A DNA stretch of 32,783 bases from Methylobacterium aquaticum (GTDB lineage: Bacteria; Pseudomonadota; Alphaproteobacteria; Rhizobiales; Beijerinckiaceae): the NCBI RefSeq assembly GCF_001043915.1, contig NZ_LABX01000061.1, forward strand, positions 1-32,783, written 5' to 3'. Positions 27,067 through 32,783 of the stretch are shown piece by piece (the stretch's first letter is position 1; each line of letters opens with the position of its first letter). The position numbers and the translations under genes are program-made. Under the pieces are notes generated by a model. That model saw nothing but the letters and a program-made list of their open reading frames with translations, made no database searches and was not told the origin of the DNA.

Positions 27067-27801
27067 ATGTTCCCGACCTGGCTCCACGCCCTCGCCGTCG
27101 CGTCCCTGCTGCTGGGGGCGGCGTGCGCCCTGCTGCTGTCGGTGCAGGTCATCCGCCACCCGCAGCACATGACCGTGATGAACGTGGTCTGGCCGGTCAG
27201 CGCCCTGTTCGGCACGGTGGCCGTGGTCTGGGCCTACTTCAGATACGGGCGCCTCGCCACGATGGAGGCGCACCACCACGCCAAGGAGCGGGGCGAGGAC
27301 CCGCCGAACATGACCGGCACGCCGTTCCCGATGATGGTCGGAAAGGGCGCACTCCACTGCGGCAGCGGCTGCATGCTGGGCGACGTCGCCGCCGAGTGGC
27401 TCGCCTTCCTGGTGCCGGCGGTGGCGGTCTGGTTCGGCTGGCACTCGCTGTTCGAGGAGAAGATGTACGCGGTCTGGGTGCTGGACTTCGTCTTCGCCTA
27501 CGCGCTCGGGATCGTGTTCCAGTATTACGCCATCGTGCCGATGCGGGGGCTCTCCCCCGGCGAGGGCCTCGTGGCGGCCGTGAAGGCGGACACCGCCTCG
27601 CTGATCGCCTGGCAGGTCGGCATGTACGGTTTCATGGCCTTCGCCCAGTTCTACCTGTTCCCGCACCTCGCGGGGAAACGGGCGCCGATGAACTCGGTCG
27701 AGTTCTGGGCCGCCATGCAGCTCGCCATGGTCGCGGGATTCCTGACCAGCTACCCCGTCAACTGGTGGCTCGTCGGGTCCGGCATCAAGGAACGCATGTA
27801 G
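27067..27801 (+). CDS. DUF4396 membrane protein
   Basis: A 244-aa multi-pass membrane protein, preceded by AGGAGCC and starting 8 bp after the ATPase stop, so co-transcribed. Hydrophobic helices lie near 5-30, 40-60, 110-128, 135-160 and 190-240. Conserved-looking features are HPQHMTVMNVVWPVSALFG, the loop MEAHHHAKERG with GALHCGSGCMLGD, and MNSVEFWAAMQLAMVAGF. The His-His-His and Cys-x3-Cys loop could bind metal. DUF4396 proteins often accompany copper or heavy-metal ATPases; their activity is not known to me. Probably an inner-membrane partner in copper handling. Confidence 0.9.
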   Translation: MFPTWLHALAVASLLLGAACALLLSVQVIRHPQHMTVMNVVWPVSALFGTVAVVWAYFRYGRLATMEAHHHAKERGEDPPNMTGTPFPMMVGKGALHCGSGCMLGDVAAEWLAFLVPAVAVWFGWHSLFEEKMYAVWVLDFVFAYALGIVFQYYAIVPMRGLSPGEGLVAAVKADTASLIAWQVGMYGFMAFAQFYLFPHLAGKRAPMNSVEFWAAMQLAMVAGFLTSYPVNWWLVGSGIKERM

Positions 27802-27824
27802 GCCGGCATGGCCTCCCATCCGGC

Positions 27825-29180
27825 TTGGTCGCGCGGCGGGTCCTGTCCGCCGGCATCCGCATTCCCGTCACGGTGCCAGCGTTGTTCACGCCTGTCGTCA
27901 TCCACGACCTGATCCACCGCTTCGCCGGCCTCGACGGGCCCCACGGCCATTGGTGGATGGAGCTGGTGTCGCTCCTCGTCCTCGTCGTGGCGCCGGCGTG
28001 GACGGGGTGGATGGCGCTGCGCCTCGCCTGGCGCACGCTGCGCGACCGGCACCTGCCCGGCGCGGCGAGCCCGGGAGCGTGGCGCCTTGAGCGCTACGTC
28101 CTGCGGGCGACGCTGCGCCCGCAGCTGCGGCTGGTGCTGCTCTCGCTCCTGACGCTGCCGGCCGCGTGGCTCCTCCTGGAGATCCCCAAGCACATCATCA
28201 ACCACGCCCTCTCGGACGCGGAGGGCGACGTCCGTCCCGGCATGGCCTTCCTCGGGCTCGAACTGGGACGCGTCGAGCTCCTGTTCGCGCTGTGTGCGAG
28301 CTACCTCGCCGTGCTGACGCTGGGCGGCCTCGCCAAGTACGCGGTCAACCGGGCGCGCGGCGGCCTCAACGAGCGCCTCGTGCGCCGGCTGCGCCTCGCC
28401 GTCTTCCGGCGGGCCCGCGGGGAGCGCTCGCCCGAGCGCCGCGCCGCGCTGGCCGCCGTCGCAGTGCAGGAGGTCGAGCCCATCGGCTACGCCGGCGCGG
28501 GCCTGGTGGCCGTGCCCTTCGTCCAGGGCGGCACGCTCCTGACCAGCGTGGCCTTCCTGCTCCTCCAGGACGCCGCCCTGGCGCTCGCCGCGCTGGTGAT
28601 GCTGCCGGTGCAACTCACCCTCCTGCCGCGGCTGCAGCGGCGCCTGAACGCCAAGGTGCGCGAGCGGGTGCACGCGACCCGGGCGCTCGGCGGCCTCCTG
28701 ACCGCGCCGGAAGCTGGGAACGCGGGCCATCCTCCGGCCCTGCTCCGGCAGATGCGCCAGGCCGAGGCGCTGGAGCGGGTGCGCGTCGAGATCGCCGATC
28801 TGAAGGGCCGGCTCAAGGGTCTCTACAACTACACGGCCAACCTGACGCCGTTCTTCTTCTTCTCGGTCGGCGGCTACCTTGTCATCCAGGGCCGGCTCTC
28901 GCTCGGGGCGCTGGTCGCCGCACTCGCGGCCTACAAGGAGATCTCGCCGGCCCTGCGGGAGCTGTTCGACTTCGCGCAGGGCTGGTCGGACGCACGAGCC
29001 AGGTTCGAGGAGGTAACCAGGGCGCTCAGCTTCCCCGGCTCGCAGGGATGGTCACGCATTCCTGGCCTAAACGCTGGCGTCGCGGTTCAATCACAGAGGA
29101 ATTTCGCCTCCTTACCAGTTGGATCGAAGTTGTCGCTCGGCTTACGCTTATGCGGGCGCCGCGGATCCCCTTTTTTCTAG
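27825..29180 (+). pseudogene. Decayed ABC exporter: membrane domain without ATPase domain
   Basis: The frame is open well upstream through the out-of-phase DUF4396 gene, so its true start is unclear; TTG 27825 is one option. An ATG at 27808 in another phase (MASHPAWS) would join by a frameshift near 27830. The first 70 codons encode a hydrophobic segment (LFTPVVIHDLIHRFAGL). From about 28090, RLERYVLRATLRPQLRLV and LLEIPKHIINHAL begin an ABC exporter membrane domain with GGLNERLVRRLRLAVFRR and LGALVAALAAYKEISPAL. Homology stops near 29030, just after RARFEEVTRAL, where the nucleotide-binding domain should begin. About 50 unrelated residues follow to the stop at 29180. No Walker motifs remain, so it cannot work as an exporter alone. 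Confidence 0.7.
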
Positions 29181-29370
29181 CCGCGCCTGGACGAAGCGTC
29201 GGCTTTTTGGCGTACATCTGCCAGCCTTCGTAATTACTTCGCGGTGGCAGGTCGGGCTTTCATCTCACCACAAATCCGCCTCCCGGTTTTTGAGGCGGAG
29301 CTAGTGCCTAGCGGGCGTAGTTTCGGCGCAATCGTGACAAGCCTCCACTTTAGGAAAGGCCGAGCTGGTG
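29041..29370. other. Noncoding scar region after the broken ABC gene
   Basis: Sequence composition shifts here to lower GC with no frame showing coding bias. It contains a perfect 8-bp hairpin TCCGCCTC/GAGGCGGA (29275-29282 with 29292-29299). No transposase, terminal inverted repeat or integrase remnant could be recognised. It probably records the deletion or insertion that removed the ATPase half of the ABC gene. The promoter of the small membrane-protein gene may lie at its right end. Confidence 0.5.
29275..29299 (-). terminator. Possible leftward terminator hairpin
   Basis: Stem TCCGCCTC/GAGGCGGA, loop CCGGTTTTT. Read leftward, TTTGTGG follows, a weak T tract. It could stop leftward read-through from the MerR-family gene. 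Confidence 0.4.
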
Positions 29371-29562
29371 ATGAAGGAACGCCATTCCTGGGGCCAGAGG
29401 AACGCGGGACGTCGCCGTCGCGTCAGGCCGCACGTCCGGACCGCCGCGCGCCGAGCCTTCGTCGCGATCACGGTCGCTGTCCTCGCCGTCGCGTGCTGCG
29501 GGTTCGTGGCCAAGGGGCTGTTCGAGAGCCGTGTGCTGATGCCCCCCTACGTCGCTCGCTGA
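29371..29562 (+). CDS. Small single-pass membrane protein, function unknown
   Basis: A 63-aa frame from ATG 29371, with AGGAAAGG about 12 bases upstream and an in-frame GTG at 29368. The N-terminal 28 residues are strongly basic (RNAGRRRRVRPHVRTAARR), followed by one hydrophobic helix (AFVAITVAVLAVACCGFVA, about 29-47) and a short C-terminal tail. This positive-inside layout suggests a small inner-membrane protein. Its stop overlaps a perfect 6-bp hairpin GACCTG-GGCT-CAGGTC (29561-29576) that fills the gap to the convergent MerR gene end, which favours a real gene end. I do not recognise the family. Confidence 0.5.
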   Translation: MKERHSWGQRNAGRRRRVRPHVRTAARRAFVAITVAVLAVACCGFVAKGLFESRVLMPPYVAR

Positions 29563-29578
29563 CCTGGGCTCAGGTCCC

Positions 29579-29980
29579 TCACGCGGGCTCACCCAACGGC
29601 GACAGGGCCTCGATGATGCGGCAATCCGCAACCGACCCGCAGCCGCACTGGCCGATGACCTCGCGCAGTTCCGAGGCGAGCCGGGTCAGGTCAGCCAACT
29701 TGCGCTCCACGTCGGCGAGATGGGCACGGGCGATGGTGTCGACCTCGCCGCAGGAGCGATCCCGGTCGTCCGCCAGGGCGAGCAGGTCCCGGATCTGCTC
29801 CACGGTGAAACCCAGGGCGCGACCGCGGCGGATGAAGCTCAGTCGGCGCAGGTGCTCGGGCCCGTAGAGCCGGTAGTTCCCGCTCGACCGCGCCGGCGGG
29901 GGCAGCAACCCGACCTTCTCGTACCACCGGACCGTCTCGACACGGGTCTGCGTGGCCTCCGCGAGGCTGCCGATGGTCAT
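29579..29980 (-). CDS. MerR-family metal-responsive activator (Zn/Cd/Pb type)
   Basis: A 133-aa regulator from ATG 29980 (MTIGSLAEATQTRVETVRWYEKVGL), the usual MerR start; the longer open frame to 30121 runs through the promoter and is unlikely. The winged helix-turn-helix covers 1-70 (NYRLYGPEHLRRLSFIRRGRALGF), then a long dimerisation helix. Metal ligands are a cysteine at the dimerisation helix start (DRSCGEVD), as in divalent-metal sensors rather than the serine of CueR, and a C-terminal loop QCGCGSVADCRIIEAL. The C-x7-C spacing in that loop resembles CueR, with an extra cysteine. Divergent to the ZntA-type gene and its perfect dyad, it is the probable activator of that promoter. Confidence 0.93.
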   Translation of the reverse strand: MTIGSLAEATQTRVETVRWYEKVGLLPPPARSSGNYRLYGPEHLRRLSFIRRGRALGFTVEQIRDLLALADDRDRSCGEVDTIARAHLADVERKLADLTRLASELREVIGQCGCGSVADCRIIEALSPLGEPA

Positions 29981-30002
29981 GGAAGAGGCGGTCCGCACGG
30001 CC

Positions 30003-30034
30003 TTGACCCTGTAGTGACTACAGGGTGCATGTAG
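30003..30034 (+). promoter_or_regulatory. MerR-type operator/promoter of the zntA-lspA unit
   Basis: TTGACC (30003-30008) as -35 leads into a perfect dyad, ACCCTGTAGT-G-ACTACAGGGT (30006-30026), occupying the long 19-20 bp spacer. The -10 should lie about 30028-30034 (CATGTAG, weak). It closely resembles CadR/ZntR/PbrR sites. It sits between the MerR gene and zntA. Confidence 0.88.
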
Positions 30035-30080
30035 GGGGCCTTCCCAGTCCGGACCAGGAGCCCGGCGAACGGAGCGCATC

Positions 30081-32276
30081 ATGAACCAGGCCGCCGGCGC
30101 GGACCGCACATCCTTCCCCACGAACGGACCGCAGGCTCTGCGCTACAGGGTCAAGGGCATGGACTGCCCGACCTGCGCCGGGAAGATCGAGACTGCCGTC
30201 TCCCGACTGCCGGGCGTCGCGGACGTGCGCGTGAACTACGGCAGCCAAGTCCTCGACCTCGCGCTCGATGAGGCTGCGACGCCGAGGACCGAATTGGAGG
30301 GGCGGATCGAGCGCCTGGGCTATGGCGTCGCGCCGCTCCCCACGGCCTCGGACCTAGCCATGGCCCAAGCCTCGGGCGGCGCCCCACCCGCCGAGACCGC
30401 GGAGGAGCCCGAGCCGCCGCTCTGGCGGACCCGGAAGGCGCTGCTGGGCATCCTGATCGGTGCCCTGTTCTCCGCCGGCTTCCTGATCGAGCGGATCGCG
30501 CCGGGCGTGGCGGGCGAGTACGCCTACTGGCCAGGGGCGCTCGTCGGTCTCGCCTATTACGGCCGCCGCGCGGCCGTGGCGGCGTTCGCCGGCACGCCCT
30601 TCTCCATCGAGATGCTGATGTCGGTCGCGACCGCGGGGGCGCTCGCCATCCACGCCGCCGAAGAGGCCGCGATCGTCGTGCTGCTCTTCACGGTCGGCGA
30701 GATGCTGGAGGTCGTGGCGGCGGGCCGGGCGCGGGCCGGCATCAAGGCGCTCGCCGCCCTGGTGCCGAAGACCGCCCGCCTCGTCGACGAGGCCGATGGC
30801 ACCATCCGCGAGGTGGCCGCCGCATCGCTGGCCATCGGTCAGGTCGTGGTCGTGCGGCCGGGCGACCGCGTGCCCGCCGACGGGGTGATCACCGACGGCG
30901 CGTCGAGCCTCGACGAGGCCCCCATCACCGGCGAGTCGGTCCCGAAGCCCAAGGAGGTCGGCGACCCGGTCTACGCCGGCAGTGTCAACGCCGACGGTGC
31001 GCTCCAGGTCCGGGTCACAAAGACGGCGGCCGACAACACGGTCGCCCGCATCCTGCACCTCGTCGAGGAGGCGCAAGCGTCGAAGTCGCCCACGGCGCGC
31101 TTCATCGACCGGTTCAGCGCTGTCTACACGCCCATCGCGTTCGCGTTCGCGGCCGCGGTCGCGGTCGTGCCGCCGCTGCACGGCGCCGACTGGGGCACTT
31201 GGATCTACCGGGGCCTGGCGCTCCTCCTCATCGCCTGCCCCTGCGCGCTGGTGCTCTCGACCCCGGCGGCCATCGCCTCCGGACTGGCCGCTGGAGCGCG
31301 ACGCGGGCTGCTCGTCAAGGGCGGCGCCGCGCTGGAGGTCATCGGGCGGGTTCGCACGGTCGCGTTCGACAAGACCGGGACGTTGACCGCCGGACGGCCG
31401 CGGGTGTCGGATATCCTGGCCTTCGCCCCGGACGCGTCGGAGCGCTCACTTCTCGGCCTGGCCGCCGCGGTCGAGAGCGGAAGCAGCCACCCCATCGCCC
31501 GGGCCATCCTCGACCGGGCGAGCGCGGACGGGGTGCCGCTGCGCCCGACGCGGGACGCCCGCGCCATCCCCGGCAAGGCGGTGTCGGCCACGGTGATGGG
31601 TCAGACGGTGCTCGTCGCCTCCCCGCGCCACGCCGCCGAGAGCGTGCGGCTCGGCCCTGAGGCCGAGCGCGCGGTCGCGGACCTGGAAGCCGGCGGCAAG
31701 ACGGTGGTCATCGTCGTCCGCGGCGCCGAGGCCTTAGGCGCCATCGCGGTCCGGGACGAGCCCCGCACCGACGCGGCGGCCGGCATCTCGGCCCTGCGGA
31801 AGCTCGGCGTCCGCAGCGTGATGCTGACCGGCGACAACCGGCGCACGGGCGAGGCGGTCGCGTCCGAACTCGGGCTCGACGTGAAGGCCGAGCTCCTGCC
31901 CCAGGACAAGCTCGCCGAGATCGCGGCCCTGAAGGCGGCGGCTCCGGTGGCGATGGTCGGCGACGGCATCAACGACGCGCCGGCGCTCGCCGCCGCCAGC
32001 GTCGGCATCGCGATGGGCGGCGGCACCGACGCGGCCTTGGAAACGGCGGACGCGGCGGTGCTGAACGACCGGGTGGGCGACGTGGCCGCGCTGGTCTCCC
32101 TCTCTCGGGCGACCCTAGGCAACATCCGCCAGAACGTCGCGATCGCCCTCGGCCTGAAGGCCGTGTTCCTGGTGACGACCATCGCCGGCATCACCGGCCT
32201 CTGGCCGGCCATCCTGGCCGACACCGGCGCGACCGTCCTGGTGACGGCCAACGCGCTCCGTCTCCTGAGGGCCTGA
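30081..32276 (+). CDS. zntA: ZntA-type Zn/Cd/Pb P1B-ATPase
   Basis: A 731-aa P1B-2 type ATPase; ATG 30081 follows GGAG by six bases. One HMA domain at the N-terminus has GMDCPTCAGKIE with C29 and C32. The ion-binding helix reads IACPCALVLSTPAAIASGLA (C386-P-C388), the pattern of Zn/Cd/Pb pumps rather than [10 protein letters not shown] of copper pumps. Phosphorylation site D430 lies in FDKTGTLTAGRP; ESGSSHPIA and GDGINDAP follow. It exports divalent soft metals from the cytosol. The stop codon shares one base with the lspA start, so the two are coupled. Confidence 0.96.
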   Translation: MNQAAGADRTSFPTNGPQALRYRVKGMDCPTCAGKIETAVSRLPGVADVRVNYGSQVLDLALDEAATPRTELEGRIERLGYGVAPLPTASDLAMAQASGGAPPAETAEEPEPPLWRTRKALLGILIGALFSAGFLIERIAPGVAGEYAYWPGALVGLAYYGRRAAVAAFAGTPFSIEMLMSVATAGALAIHAAEEAAIVVLLFTVGEMLEVVAAGRARAGIKALAALVPKTARLVDEADGTIREVAAASLAIGQVVVVRPGDRVPADGVITDGASSLDEAPITGESVPKPKEVGDPVYAGSVNADGALQVRVTKTAADNTVARILHLVEEAQASKSPTARFIDRFSAVYTPIAFAFAAAVAVVPPLHGADWGTWIYRGLALLLIACPCALVLSTPAAIASGLAAGARRGLLVKGGAALEVIGRVRTVAFDKTGTLTAGRPRVSDILAFAPDASERSLLGLAAAVESGSSHPIARAILDRASADGVPLRPTRDARAIPGKAVSATVMGQTVLVASPRHAAESVRLGPEAERAVADLEAGGKTVVIVVRGAEALGAIAVRDEPRTDAAAGISALRKLGVRSVMLTGDNRRTGEAVASELGLDVKAELLPQDKLAEIAALKAAAPVAMVGDGINDAPALAAASVGIAMGGGTDAALETADAAVLNDRVGDVAALVSLSRATLGNIRQNVAIALGLKAVFLVTTIAGITGLWPAILADTGATVLVTANALRLLRA

Positions 32277-32783
32277 TGATCTCCCTGTCAGGGTGGGCCG
32301 GCCGGGCCGCGACCGTGGCCGGGGTGGCCGGGGCCTCCGCGGCCATCGACCTCGTCGCCAAGGCGGTGGCCGAGGCGTGGCTGGAGGAAGGCGCCGTCAG
32401 GGGCGCGCTGCCCTTCATCGACCTGAGCCTGTCGTTCAACCACGGCATCAGCTTCAGCCTGTTCCCGGCGCACGACCAGTCCTCCCTGGCGCTGCTCCTC
32501 GCCATCCAGGGCACGCTCACTTGCCTTGTGGCCGGCTGGGCCCTGGCCGCGGGCGGCGGGCTCGAACGCCTCGGGCTCGCCGCGATAGCGGGCGGGGCCG
32601 CCGGCAATTTCGTCGACCGGCTCATGGACGGCGTCGTCACGGACTACCTCGACCTGCACACCGGCGGCATCCGCTGGTTCACCTTCAACCTGGCGGACGT
32701 CTGGATCTCGGCGGGTGTGGTGCTGCTGCTCCTCGACGGACTTCCTCTGCGGCGGGGGGATCGCAGTGCCGGGGGGGGGACCC
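32276..32783 (+). CDS. lspA: Lipoprotein signal peptidase LspA, partial (right edge)
   Basis: The frame opens at ATG 32276, whose A is the last base of the zntA stop, and stays open to the window end (169 codons), close to full length for LspA. All signature blocks are present: the IDLVAK helix, FNHGISFSLF, GAAGNFVDRLMDGVVTDYLD with the first catalytic aspartate, and FNLADVWIS with the second. LspA cleaves lipoprotein signal peptides in the inner membrane. An lspA copy coupled to a Zn/Cd/Pb ATPase recalls pbrC of the lead-resistance operon, so this may be a metal-resistance paralogue rather than the housekeeping gene. The last bases run into a G homopolymer. Confidence 0.93.
   Translation, partial: MISLSGWAGRAATVAGVAGASAAIDLVAKAVAEAWLEEGAVRGALPFIDLSLSFNHGISFSLFPAHDQSSLALLLAIQGTLTCLVAGWALAAGGGLERLGLAAIAGGAAGNFVDRLMDGVVTDYLDLHTGGIRWFTFNLADVWISAGVVLLLLDGLPLRRGDRSAGGGT

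Noticed and set aside
29041..29330. Possible insertion-sequence remnant
   Set aside because: Composition changes here, but no transposase motif, paired terminal repeat or target duplication could be seen.
29981..30121. Upstream extension of the MerR regulator by 47 residues
   Set aside because: It would read through the perfect MerR operator and into the zntA start; MTIGSLAEA is the standard MerR N-terminus.

Overview
The window is very GC-rich DNA (visibly around 70% G+C, with third codon positions almost all G or C). It comes from an alphaproteobacterium. The mix of protein families (ACR3/ArsC/ArsR, an adaptor with an extra N-terminal domain, DUF411, DUF4396, a Csp-type copper store and a plasmid-type polymerase-like protein) looks most like Methylobacterium/Methylorubrum or a relative. 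That assignment is inference from remembered families, not a search. Both ends run into open genes and G/C homopolymer-like sequence, so this may be a complete contig of a plasmid or genomic island. I saw no rRNA, tRNA, CRISPR array, intact transposase or integrase.

Layout. (1) 1-2117: a leftward gene cut by the left edge, with a polymerase-superfamily motif; a poorly coding stretch; and a rightward N-terminal gene fragment. (2) 2118-5088: a compact leftward three-gene unit with 4-bp overlaps, encoding a nuclease-like protein, an 84-aa middle protein and a Rad50/SMC-like DUF2326 ATPase. This is the layout of an ABC-three-component (ABC-3C) conflict system and the best defence-system candidate here. 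(3) 5398-9217: an arsenic locus with divergent arsH and arsR-arsC-acr3-MFS around an ArsR-type dyad. (4) 9364-15808: a His-rich exported peptide, a CueR-type promoter, a Met/Cys-rich exported protein, a FixH/YtkA-like protein, a CusB-CusA Cu(I)/Ag(I) efflux pair and a Tat-exported DUF411 protein. (5) 15822-16562: a leftward NYN-domain ribonuclease-like gene. (6) 16848-23479: a second CueR-type promoter, CopZ, another Cys/His-rich exported protein, a second RND adaptor/pump pair (Czc-like), a small exported protein and a DUF305 protein. (7) 23480-27801: an AT-rich leader, a 16-Cys copper-storage protein, a second DUF305 protein, a copper P-type ATPase with His-rich, YHS and HMBD N-terminal modules, and a DUF4396 membrane protein. 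(8) 27825-29370: a decayed ABC exporter lacking its nucleotide-binding domain, then noncoding sequence. (9) 29371-32783: a small membrane protein gene, a MerR-family regulator, a perfect 21-bp MerR-type operator, a ZntA-type Zn/Cd/Pb ATPase and lspA running off the right edge.

Together the genes form a multi-metal tolerance island. Arsenate is reduced by ArsC and arsenite exported by ACR3 and perhaps the MFS protein. Cytosolic copper is handled by CopZ, the Csp store and the P-type ATPase, and periplasmic copper by two RND systems and many exported Cys/Met/His-rich proteins. Zn/Cd/Pb is exported by the ZntA-type pump. Notable absences are an outer-membrane factor for either RND pump and any CueR-type regulator close to the two CueR-type promoters.
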